DNA of 64,000 nucleotides from Firmicutes bacterium UBA1702 (GTDB taxonomy: Bacteria > Bacillota > Clostridia > Peptostreptococcales > Anaerovoracaceae). The DNA lies in contig DCJK01000038.1 in NCBI GenBank assembly GCA_002320005.1, forward strand, positions 240 through 64,239, given 5' to 3'. This document shows positions 43,624 through 50,912 of the stretch, piece after piece. Under the pieces are notes generated by a model that saw nothing but the letters and a program-made list of their open reading frames with translations, did no database searches and was not told where the DNA came from. Numbering within the stretch: position 1 is the first letter of the stretch; each line of letters starts with the position of its first letter. The translations under genes and the position numbers were made by a program.

Positions 43624-43744
43624 TCTTCTCTTCCTCCCTTTCCTTTAAGATTATGTGAAGGCAGTAGCCGCAGAAAGGGACTGCTTTGTTTCTGAACCTG
43701 CAGCCTTCCGGGCAGAGCCTTGTGTCATGTTTTGCCTTAGTCAT
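43586..43744 (-). CDS. Small cysteine-rich protein (52 residues)
   Basis: Contains CPEGCRFRN and FCGYCLH, two Cys pairs that could bind zinc, and an acidic end. AAGGAGG precedes the ATG at 43744. It overlaps the next gene by 38 nt and the winged-helix gene by 8 nt, a compact chain of coupled small genes. Confidence 0.7.
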   Translation of the reverse strand: MTKAKHDTRLCPEGCRFRNKAVPFCGYCLHIILKEREEEKNADRETEAEHTE

Positions 43745-44057
43745 TCTGCTCGCCTCCTTCCATAAGGTTCTCTCCGTATTCTGTAAAACAAAACCAGTTG
43801 GTGTGATCAAAGCTGCTCTTTGCAAGCTTTCCGGTTCTGATGATTCCGCTTTTTCTCAGCACTCTGACTGCATGCTTTACCATATCGATGGTGAGAAATG
43901 GATTGTCCACCGTGATTCGCTTTGCCGAGCAGCGATACCAGGTCTTTCCCGCAAATTCCATTTCCTCAAGTTCGCTGTCTCCGGCATAAAGATATTCAGC
44001 CACGACAGCAGCATTAACGCCGAACTTCCCGGCAACGTTTCCTCTGAATGTGTACAT
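43737..44057 (-). CDS. Winged-helix protein, replication-initiator-like
   Basis: A 106-residue protein with the pattern of small winged-helix domains found at the start of replication or DnaD-like proteins: FGVNAAVVAEYLYAGDSE, TWYRCSAKRI, LTIDMVKHAVRVLRKSGIIR and a final WFCFTEYG. The ATG at 44057 has GGAGGAG at good spacing. A terminator lies directly upstream (44081-44107). Confidence 0.7.
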   Translation of the reverse strand: MYTFRGNVAGKFGVNAAVVAEYLYAGDSELEEMEFAGKTWYRCSAKRITVDNPFLTIDMVKHAVRVLRKSGIIRTGKLAKSSFDHTNWFCFTEYGENLMEGGEQND

Positions 44058-44080
44058 CAATTTCTCCTCCATTTAAAACA

Positions 44081-44107
44081 GGCCCGAGGGCGTTACGCTC
44101 TCAGGCC
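44081..44107 (-). terminator. Terminator after the surface protein, before the winged-helix gene
   Basis: A 12-bp imperfect stem (44081-44092 with 44096-44107), 3-nt loop, then TGTTTT on the minus strand. Twelve nt later the GGAGGAG of the next gene begins. Confidence 0.75.
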
Positions 44108-44119
44108 GTAGTTAATTTA

Positions 44120-47100
44120 CTATTCAATATCATCGACGTTATCTTCTGCATTCTTTCTGCGGATCCTTACAGCCATTGCAAGTGCAGTAGCAAGTGATGC
44201 AAGCGCGATTCCTGCGTATGCAAGAATGTTAGTGGTATCTCCTGTCTTCGGAATGCTGACAGGAGTCTCAGGCTTCTTTGGATAAGTGATGCTCTGAGCT
44301 TTGTCTTTGATATCAGCATGGGATGTGATCTCCACTCCATTGTGATAAAGATTCTCGAAGACTACGACTGTCTTTTCATCAAGCTCTCTTGAGTCAAGAT
44401 GGAATACAATATCTACAGTTCCGTTAGCTCCCTTAGGAACAAAGCTCTTCTCTGCAGTGACATATTCTCCCTTTACCTTAACAGGCTTTCCTGTTTCCTT
44501 ATCCATCAGGATACCTTTAACTGTGTATTCCTTACCCGGAATTAGGTTGGTGTAGGTTACTGTATCGACAATCTTATCGAATCTTGAAAGAGTTCCCTTC
44601 CTTGAATCAGTCTTTGAATCCTTCGCAGAAGTCCTGATTGCAGACCAGTGAACTGACTGACCTTCGTCATCAATGTCTGCATGAACTGCAAGCTCGATAT
44701 CCTCTGTGTAAAGGTTTTCAAATACTACGGTTGTTGTTCCTTCACGCAGTGTTGAATCAACAATAAAATTCATCTGAACCTCTCCTGATGACTTCTCAGG
44801 TGTAAAGGTCATCTCAGATGTGATTACCTCATTTCCGTTTACAAGAGGAGCATTCTTTGTCTTATCCATGAGAACACCTGTGAGTCTGTATTCTCTGCCC
44901 GGTTCAAGGTTTTCGTACTTAACTGTATCAATGACGATTACTTCCTTAGCTGTGTGTCCCTGATTGTCCTTTGTTTCACTGTCCATCGCAGTTGTTGAAA
45001 TTTCAGGAAAATAGATGCTCTGGCCTTCATCCTCAATGTCGGCATGACATCCGACAAGGACTCCGTTTCTGTAGAGATCTTCGAATACTACAACTGTTTC
45101 ACCTGCAAGAACTGTGGAATCAACTTCAAAGGTCATCTGAGCAGTACCGTCAGCACCTTCCGGTGTGAATTCGAAGCTGACAGTCACTTCCTGACCGTTT
45201 TGCTCGATCGGCTTTCCTGTAGCCTTGTTCATGAGAGTTCCTGTAAGAGTGTAGGTCTTTCCGGGGATTACATTTGAGTATGAAACAGTATCGATGATGA
45301 CTGCCTTCTCTGATCTTTCTCCCATATGTGAACCTGTTGCAACCGAATGCGCTTCAGTCTTAACATCAGGGAATGTGATGGTCTGGCCCCTGTCAGTGAT
45401 ATCTGCATGAGCTGCAACCTTTGTTTTGTAGCGGTAAAGCTCTTCAAAGACTACAACTGTTTTGCCTGAAAGCTTAGTGCTGTCTACGGTAAAGGCGATA
45501 TCGATTGCGCCGTCATACTGCGCTGCAACAAAGGTTTTCTGAGAGGTTACTTCCCTGCCGTCAATGAGAAGAGGCATACCTGTGTCAGCATCCATAAGCT
45601 TTCCCTTAACAGTGTATTCCTTGCCCGGCTCAAGCTTTTCGTATCTGACGGTGTCTATAATGGTTGCTGTCTCTGAATACTCACCTTCGCTGTCTCCGGT
45701 TGCAGAATCTCTTGCAGTTGTTCCAATCTCCGGAATACCATCATTTCTCTGCTCCATATCGCAGTAGATGACCTTCACGGTCTGCTCTGCAGGAGAGATT
45801 GTGATTTCCCTGTAGTTCTGTCCGTCGATGATGTGGTACTTGTAGTCAGGGATAGGTTCTCCTGTTTCTCTGTCAAAAGCACCGACTTCTTCCACTCTGT
45901 ATTTTCCAAGAGGCAGCTTGTCTGATGATACTCTGCCTTTAATGTCAGTGATGAGATCATCCTGAACCACATCTCCCTTAGCGTAGAACTTTGTCACAGT
46001 ATCACCTGAGCAGATATCTTCTGCAGCAACGATTCTGAACTTGATGTTTGCAAGGAGTTCCTCGTCCCTGTTGCCTGCGTTGTTGATATAGTCGCCGTAC
46101 TTTTCGATATTGATGATTCCCTTCTGAGGAGGGTCTGCTCTTGTATAGCTTATTTCCCCTTTTGCACAGTCCTCAGGGGTAATCTCAATGGCTTCCTTGT
46201 CTGAAACAAGATAGTAGCCTGTTGGAGCCTTTATCTCCTTAACAAAATATCTTCCCGGCTCAAGTGCCGGTGTCTTAGCTGTACCTGACGCATCGGTTGT
46301 CACAGTGCAGACAGCATTTCCTGATTCATCTGAAATCTCAAATACAACGTCTGCCTGAGGAATAACGTTTCCTGTCTCTGTGTCAACCTTCTTTATTCCG
46401 ATTTCAGCAGAAACTGCTCCAAAGCTTACCTTGAAGCTTGCAGTGTCTGCCTTGTTTGTTGCAAAGAAGGCCATTGTCTGTGCTCCTGAGTCAGTAATCT
46501 TGTAGGCTGTGTAGTCCAGAAGATTTCCTGTCAGCACCGGAGAAGAGTAGGTTGTGTTTGCCCTGTCAAGGTTATTTGTTGTCAGGTAGAAGCTGTTTCC
46601 GCCTTCAATCGTCACTTCGGTTCCGCCGCTGTAGGCTTTACCGTTCATATGAAGTGTCATGTCCGACGGTACGATATATTCAACATAGTTGTCCTCATGC
46701 CCCTTGAGAGTGATAGTCTCGGACTTAAACTCAAGGTCTTCAGTCCATTCTGCTTTTGATGTTGATCCTGCGCCTGATGAGAATGAAATCTGTGAATCAA
46801 AGCCTGCAGGGTCATCAAGTGCCTTTACATAGGCATATGCCTTCTTGACCATTTCCTGATAGGATGCGTTTATCTTGGTGTCAGGCTGACCATTGGTCCA
46901 GCCCACAAAGGCGCCGGAGGAATCATATGCGTATGAAAGCAGCACGTGGCTCAGAAGATAAAAGTCAATGCCTGATGAATAGCTGCTGTATCCGTTATTA
47001 TTCAGCCAGCTTTGAAGTTTTTTCTGGCCGGGATAGCCATAGCAGTAATACATTGTCTGAGCTACCTTGCTTGAGTCAGACATTGCTGCAGCTTTTCTTG

Positions 47101-47371
47101 TTCCGGTTGACGGTGCAACCTTGTCAGGTTCCAGGCAGAAGGCAGGTCTTGTCTTGCCTCCGACTGTTACAGAGAACTTGTGTGCAAGTCCTGTTCCTCC
47201 GTAGCTGTAATTGCTGTCACTTCTTGAAAGTGAAACGCTTATTGTACTGTCCGCAGCAAAAGCAGGCTGTGCTCCTGCAAGCATTGCAACAGGCATTGAT
47301 GCTGCCACAATGAGAAAAGACATGATAAGCGTAAACAGCTTCTTTAGGGTAATTGATTTTTCTCTGGTCAT
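44120..47371 (-). CDS. VaFE/SpaA-type surface adhesin with sortase signal
   Basis: A 1083-residue wall-anchored protein. A signal peptide ends near AQPAFA (about 39). Next is a thioester-like domain with FCLEPDKVAPSTG and the distal LLSHVLLSYAYD. Two SpaA/CnaB-type domains follow (IGIKKVDTETGNVIPQADVV; INIEKYGDY), then four VaFE repeats of about 120 residues, each starting with a D-T-V-x-Y strand and ending HADI..Q, the sites of self-formed ester bonds. The end has IPKTGD, a membrane helix and a charged tail for sortase. It could bind recipient or host surfaces. AAAGGA precedes the ATG at 47371. Confidence 0.92.
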   Translation of the reverse strand: MTREKSITLKKLFTLIMSFLIVAASMPVAMLAGAQPAFAADSTISVSLSRSDSNYSYGGTGLAHKFSVTVGGKTRPAFCLEPDKVAPSTGTRKAAAMSDSSKVAQTMYYCYGYPGQKKLQSWLNNNGYSSYSSGIDFYLLSHVLLSYAYDSSGAFVGWTNGQPDTKINASYQEMVKKAYAYVKALDDPAGFDSQISFSSGAGSTSKAEWTEDLEFKSETITLKGHEDNYVEYIVPSDMTLHMNGKAYSGGTEVTIEGGNSFYLTTNNLDRANTTYSSPVLTGNLLDYTAYKITDSGAQTMAFFATNKADTASFKVSFGAVSAEIGIKKVDTETGNVIPQADVVFEISDESGNAVCTVTTDASGTAKTPALEPGRYFVKEIKAPTGYYLVSDKEAIEITPEDCAKGEISYTRADPPQKGIINIEKYGDYINNAGNRDEELLANIKFRIVAAEDICSGDTVTKFYAKGDVVQDDLITDIKGRVSSDKLPLGKYRVEEVGAFDRETGEPIPDYKYHIIDGQNYREITISPAEQTVKVIYCDMEQRNDGIPEIGTTARDSATGDSEGEYSETATIIDTVRYEKLEPGKEYTVKGKLMDADTGMPLLIDGREVTSQKTFVAAQYDGAIDIAFTVDSTKLSGKTVVVFEELYRYKTKVAAHADITDRGQTITFPDVKTEAHSVATGSHMGERSEKAVIIDTVSYSNVIPGKTYTLTGTLMNKATGKPIEQNGQEVTVSFEFTPEGADGTAQMTFEVDSTVLAGETVVVFEDLYRNGVLVGCHADIEDEGQSIYFPEISTTAMDSETKDNQGHTAKEVIVIDTVKYENLEPGREYRLTGVLMDKTKNAPLVNGNEVITSEMTFTPEKSSGEVQMNFIVDSTLREGTTTVVFENLYTEDIELAVHADIDDEGQSVHWSAIRTSAKDSKTDSRKGTLSRFDKIVDTVTYTNLIPGKEYTVKGILMDKETGKPVKVKGEYVTAEKSFVPKGANGTVDIVFHLDSRELDEKTVVVFENLYHNGVEITSHADIKDKAQSITYPKKPETPVSIPKTGDTTNILAYAGIALASLATALAMAVRIRRKNAEDNVDDIE

Positions 47372-47392
47372 TTTGAATCCTTTCCGCAAAAC

Positions 47393-47433
47393 TAAAAAAG
47401 ACCCAGTTCATCGTCTTTCGATGTCTCTGAGTC
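47393..47433 (-). terminator. Leader terminator before the surface protein
   Basis: GACCCAG (47400-47406) with CTGAGTC (47427-47433) and an inner CATCG/CGATG stem, then TTTTTTAG on the minus strand. The ribosome site AAAGGA follows about 10 nt later. Confidence 0.8.
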
Positions 47434-47535
47434 TCGTCCTGCTTATTTAATTATTAGTATTAACTTATATATCTTACTCTTCTTACTTTTCGGTAAGTAA
47501 TAGTAAGCCTATCAGGTAGGGGTATGGGGAAGGAC
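47434..47535. other. AT-rich spacer upstream of the surface protein
   Basis: It holds repeated CTTAC/GTAAG words (47474-47505) and TTAATACTAATAATT on the minus strand. It may contain the promoter or an operator for the surface gene; no clear -35/-10 pair was found. Confidence 0.35.
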
Positions 47536-48000
47536 TTACGAAAGTACTCCTCCTGCACTTTCCTCCTCTTCTTCTGCCATCAGCCAGCTTGTAACAAGAT
47601 ATTCATCGATGTCATCACTCTCGAAGAACTCCTCCATGAACATCTCGCACAGTTCAGGGAAATACCCGGCAATCTGCATTACCTCGTGTACTGCCTCTGC
47701 TGAAACCTTCAGCTTTGATGCAAGAAACACCGCATAAAGCAGTTCCATCGCCGGCCTCCCATCGTCCATTCCCTCCAGTCTTTCAAGACTGTTTAAGATT
47801 TCATTTCTCTCGCCTGGGTCAAACACCTCCTCAGCTAACTGCACGAACCCTGATACAGCTGCGAAAACCATCGGTCTGATTTCATCAAAGACCAGTTCCA
47901 ATGCTTTCTCAAGACTCATGCCTCCTGCTGCGTGTGGCTCAACATTTTCCGGAACCATCACATTGACATTAACTTCAAACATTTTCTTCTTCTCGTTCAT
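47536..48000 (-). CDS. Acidic hypothetical protein
   Basis: A 154-residue, mostly helical, strongly acidic protein (SLEKALELVFDEIRPMVFAA; ending EEEEESAGG). No domain is recognised. AAAGGA precedes the ATG at 48000. It sits between parB and the surface protein and may be a small regulator or an inhibitor; the strongly acidic make-up recalls DNA-mimic proteins, but that is only a thought. Confidence 0.6.
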   Translation of the reverse strand: MNEKKKMFEVNVNVMVPENVEPHAAGGMSLEKALELVFDEIRPMVFAAVSGFVQLAEEVFDPGERNEILNSLERLEGMDDGRPAMELLYAVFLASKLKVSAEAVHEVMQIAGYFPELCEMFMEEFFESDDIDEYLVTSWLMAEEEEESAGGVLS

Positions 48001-48057
48001 TTCCAGTCCTTTCTGCCTTCTGGCTATACCTTAAGCTATGCACATGCGTGCTCCAAT

Positions 48058-48090
48058 AAAAAAAGCCACACTCCGCTCGGGAAGCATGGC
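48058..48090 (-). terminator. Leader terminator before the acidic protein gene
   Basis: An imperfect GCCATGCTTCC / GGAGTGTGGC stem (48065-48090) followed by TTTTTTTATTG on the minus strand. It lies between the small gene at 48115 and the ATG at 48000. Confidence 0.8.
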
Positions 48091-48114
48091 ATGTACGGCA
48101 TTAAGGATTCTTCT

Positions 48115-48258
48115 TTAGGCGATGAGCCTTGCGAGAATCTCATCTACTGCATCTGTGTATCTGTTTTCTGCTATAAGGGTGTTTCTGAGCTCATTGAGAG
48201 CATATACCAGAACTCTGACCTCATCGTGAGTCAGCTTAAGTTTCATTGTAGTTCTCAT
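48115..48258 (-). CDS. Small helical protein (47 residues), paralogue of 35355-35549
   Basis: Reads MRTTMKLKLTHDEVRVLVYA, then LNELRNTLIAENRYTDAVDE and ILARLIA. A perfect AAAGGAGG lies upstream of the ATG at 48258. The core matches the 64-residue protein beside virD4. It follows parB with a gap of about 108 nt. The function is unknown. Confidence 0.78.
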   Translation of the reverse strand: MRTTMKLKLTHDEVRVLVYALNELRNTLIAENRYTDAVDEILARLIA

Positions 48259-48366
48259 GGCGAGTACCTCCTTTTGCCCATTGTAAAAAGAGAATCTATA
48301 TTGTGCAAATGTGCGATTTGCACATGTATCTCCGCTGACTCAGTTTATGAATCAGCGAATAAAGGG

Positions 48367-49314
48367 CTATCTTTCCTGCTCTCTCTGTTTCTTTAGATAT
48401 CTACCGTAGTGTTCAAGTGCCTTGATGATATATTCCTCTCTCTGGCTTACAGGAAGATTCTTCGGCAGAAGACTTCTCGTTCTGTCATCTCTGAGGATTA
48501 TCTTTTCCTTCTGATTCGGCTTTTCCTCCTGCATAATCATGGTTATAACCTCGGGGGTCAGCTTGTTCTGCCTCAAAAGATTTCTCATTCGCAATGTCTG
48601 GTCATGTGAAGGCGTACATGCCTCCATCTCAATATTGTCAAGAAGTTCCTTCTGAAGATCCTTTGGAAGATATGAGATCTCTACCGCAGGTCTTAGAGCA
48701 ATCTTGCCTTCATCGACCATTTCAAGGAGCTGTGGAATCAGTTCAGTCAGGCGGATATATCTCCTAATTTGTTCAGATCCTTCTCCAACCTCTTTTGCTA
48801 GCATATCTCTTGATGACATGCCTTTTAACTTCTGCCCCAGTGGAGCAGAAGTTAAATCCGTCCTCTTCCCCTGCCTGTTCATAGCATCCAGCCTCATCTT
48901 GTACGCAAATGCCTTCTCGCTTGGCAGTATCACGGTCCTCTGAAGATTGCTGTCGCACATGAAGATAGTCGCGGCATCTCTGTCCAGCTCAACAATTTCA
49001 CATCTTAGCGTGTCCATGCCAAGAAGCTGACATGCTCTCCATCTTCTGTGGCCTGACAGCATCTCATATCTTCCGTCTTCTTTTTTCCTTACTGTAGCAG
49101 GAGTAAGGACTCCGTTTTCTCTGATGCTTTCCACAAGGTTCATCATGTCTTCATCATCCTTCACCTTATATGGATGCTCCGGGAATTCGTCAATCTCATC
49201 AAGCGGAATCTCGTGAATCCTTGCAAGCTTGGCATCGTCTCTCATCTCCTGGGTTGTGAACATATCATCTACAGTCCCTAGAGTGAACCTTGGCTTTTTC
49301 TCTTGCGGCATCAC
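48367..49314 (-). CDS. parB: ParB-like partition protein of the intact element
   Basis: A 315-residue ParB/Spo0J protein. The nuclease-like ParB domain (about 40-135) shows EMLSGHRRWRACQLLGMD and CDSNLQRTVILPSEKAFAY. A helix-turn-helix region with LAKEVGEGSEQIRRYIRLTE follows. GGAGG lies 6-9 nt before adjacent GTG/ATG starts. It overlaps parA by 50 nt. A diverged, broken relative is at 60363-60655. Together with ParA it should stabilise the excised circle. Confidence 0.93.
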   Translation of the reverse strand: MMPQEKKPRFTLGTVDDMFTTQEMRDDAKLARIHEIPLDEIDEFPEHPYKVKDDEDMMNLVESIRENGVLTPATVRKKEDGRYEMLSGHRRWRACQLLGMDTLRCEIVELDRDAATIFMCDSNLQRTVILPSEKAFAYKMRLDAMNRQGKRTDLTSAPLGQKLKGMSSRDMLAKEVGEGSEQIRRYIRLTELIPQLLEMVDEGKIALRPAVEISYLPKDLQKELLDNIEMEACTPSHDQTLRMRNLLRQNKLTPEVITMIMQEEKPNQKEKIILRDDRTRSLLPKNLPVSQREEYIIKALEHYGRYLKKQREQER

Positions 49315-50083
49315 TGATCACCTCCTTTGCAAGTCCTGCATATGCTCTTGCCACCTCGCTTTTGGGCTCATACTTAAAGATGCTCACGCCCATTGCAGAA
49401 GTCTCTGCGGCCTTTATTCTCATTGGAATCTGAGTGCTATAGATTCTGAGTCTAGGATACATCTGGCGTATCATTTCAGGCACTTCTGAAGCAAAGGTCG
49501 TTCTTGCATCAACAAGAGTCATCAACACGCCGTCTACCTTAAGAGATGGATTGACATACTTCTGCACCTTGCCGACTGTCTTTAGAAGCTGCTCCATGCC
49601 TTTTGCCGGCAGATAGTGAGCCTGCACGGGAATAATGACTGAGTCTGCAGCAGAAAGCGCATTGACTGTAATCATTCCGAGTGAAGGCATGCAGTCGATA
49701 ATGACAAAGTCGAAGTTCGTCTTAACCTTGTCCACGTATCCCTTAAGTACTCTTTCCCTGTTCATGGTGCTTACAAGATTCATTTCCATAGCAGAAAGAT
49801 CAAGATTAGCCGGAAGCAGATACACTCCGTCCTTGCTTTCAAGCAGGCCTTCTCTCCAGCTGAACGCTTCATCGTTGATTGCCTTGGTCATCATATCTGA
49901 TACAGTTACATCCAGCGCGTCCGTTCTTGCAAAGCCAAGACAGGTAGATAAATCAGCCTGCGGGTCCATATCTATGGCAAGAACCTTCTTACCTTCCATG
50001 GCCAGAGCCGCACTTAAGTTGGCTGCAGTAGTTGTCTTGCCTACGCCGCCCTTCTGGTTACAAATAGCTATTACCTTGCTCAT
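49265..50083 (-). CDS. parA: ParA-like partition ATPase of the intact element
   Basis: A 272-residue ParA with CNQKGGVGKTTTAANLSAAL (deviant Walker A, residues 8-17) and FVIIDCMPSLGMITVNAL. AAGGAGG precedes the ATG at 50083. It overlaps parB by 50 nt and stands first in the long minus-strand operon. A terminator lies directly upstream (50110-50137), and beyond that a leader shared with the relic copy. Confidence 0.95.
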   Translation of the reverse strand: MSKVIAICNQKGGVGKTTTAANLSAALAMEGKKVLAIDMDPQADLSTCLGFARTDALDVTVSDMMTKAINDEAFSWREGLLESKDGVYLLPANLDLSAMEMNLVSTMNRERVLKGYVDKVKTNFDFVIIDCMPSLGMITVNALSAADSVIIPVQAHYLPAKGMEQLLKTVGKVQKYVNPSLKVDGVLMTLVDARTTFASEVPEMIRQMYPRLRIYSTQIPMRIKAAETSAMGVSIFKYEPKSEVARAYAGLAKEVISDAAREKAKVHSRDCR

Positions 50084-50109
50084 CCTTGTCCTCCTTTCGC
50101 AGTAACATT

Positions 50110-50137
50110 AAAAAAGCAGTGCCATCTCTGACACTGC
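50110..50137 (-). terminator. Leader terminator before parA
   Basis: A 9-bp stem GCAGTGCCA (50116-50124) with TGACACTGC (50129-50137), then TTTTTTAATG on the minus strand. The AAGGAGG of parA follows about 12 nt later. Confidence 0.85.
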
Positions 50138-50183
50138 ATGTACCTGCTAAGCTATTCGTAGCCATTCTTATATTCTATTTTTA

Positions 50184-50206
50184 TCTCCACAAACTGGAAT
50201 TTGTCA
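50184..50206 (-). repeat. Cassette-end repeat after the hydrolase
   Basis: Directly after the hydrolase TGA the minus strand reads CAAATTCCAGTTTGTGGAG and ATAAAAA. The same GAGATAAAAATAGAATAT continues into the parA leader, as at 60941. Confidence 0.8.
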
Positions 50207-50803
50207 AATTGAATTTCTAATCCAATTGTCAAGAAACTCCATCTGCTCATTTGTATGGAACCAGTGTTCTCCGTCATTCATTACTGTGAGACTTGCCCCA
50301 ATTTGTTCTGCAAATCCAGATACGGTTTCTACGGAAGTCAAATTATCATTTGCACCATATAAAATGCAGGTTGGAATGTTCCACTTAATCGGGTGCTTCC
50401 GTACATAGCACAGGTATTCCCAAGATAATGTTTCGCCAAACTCTGTGGGGATCTCTTTTTTGCTTTCCAGCTCCGCCTCTGTTACATTGGACCACATCAT
50501 CATATCTGCAATGAGCCGCTCCATGTTTACGATAGGCGAAATAAACATGGCTTGGGAAATGTTCTTTTCAGCCAAGGCATTCATCGAAAAGTAAGCCCCG
50601 ATGCTGTTTGCAACCAAAATGACAGAATCATATTCTTTGCTGTGCAAATCGTAGAAATCAGAAAACTCGCTTTTAGCTTCCCAAGGATTTTGCGATTTAT
50701 AGTCAAACCCAATAACATCACTTTCAACAAAGAGCGTCCGATAATGCATTGCTTCCTCTGCTGTTCCCCCTTTGCCGTGTACATATATAACTAATTTTTT
50801 CAT
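50204..50803 (-). CDS. Alpha/beta hydrolase (cassette gene)
   Basis: A 199-residue serine hydrolase of the RBBP9/YdeN kind. The triad is readable: Ser in VANSIGAYFS (near 68), Asp in YGANDNLTS (near 152), His in DGEHWFHT (near 182); VHGKGGT near the start forms the oxyanion region. The substrate is unknown. AGGGGG precedes the ATG at 50803. It is a single-gene cassette: head repeat with promoter P4 upstream, end repeat at its stop. Confidence 0.88.
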   Translation of the reverse strand: MKKLVIYVHGKGGTAEEAMHYRTLFVESDVIGFDYKSQNPWEAKSEFSDFYDLHSKEYDSVILVANSIGAYFSMNALAEKNISQAMFISPIVNMERLIADMMMWSNVTEAELESKKEIPTEFGETLSWEYLCYVRKHPIKWNIPTCILYGANDNLTSVETVSGFAEQIGASLTVMNDGEHWFHTNEQMEFLDNWIRNSI

Positions 50804-50808
50804 TCAAT

Positions 50809-50881
50809 ATCCCCCTACAAATTTCGATTTACCACTCAGATTATATAACTGTTTCCACAAGCAGTAATCACATGTTATAAT
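50809..50881. promoter_or_regulatory. Divergent promoters for the hydrolase (P4, minus) and the UvrD-like helicase (plus)
   Basis: Minus: -35 TTACTG (50862-50867), -10 TATAAT (50840-50845), 16-bp spacer, followed by the cassette-head repeat TAAATCGAAATTTGTAGG. Plus: -35 TTCCAC (50853-50858), -10 TATAAT (50876-50881), 17-bp spacer. The two overlap, so expression may be mutually exclusive. Confidence 0.65.
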
Positions 50882-50912
50882 GTTCTATATTAAATTAAGC
50901 AGGTGAAAACAC

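Noticed and set aside
46864..48396. Plus-strand open frames over the surface protein, the acidic protein gene and parB
   Set aside because: They are antisense to well-supported genes, with cysteine-rich low-complexity translations typical of reverse-strand shadows.
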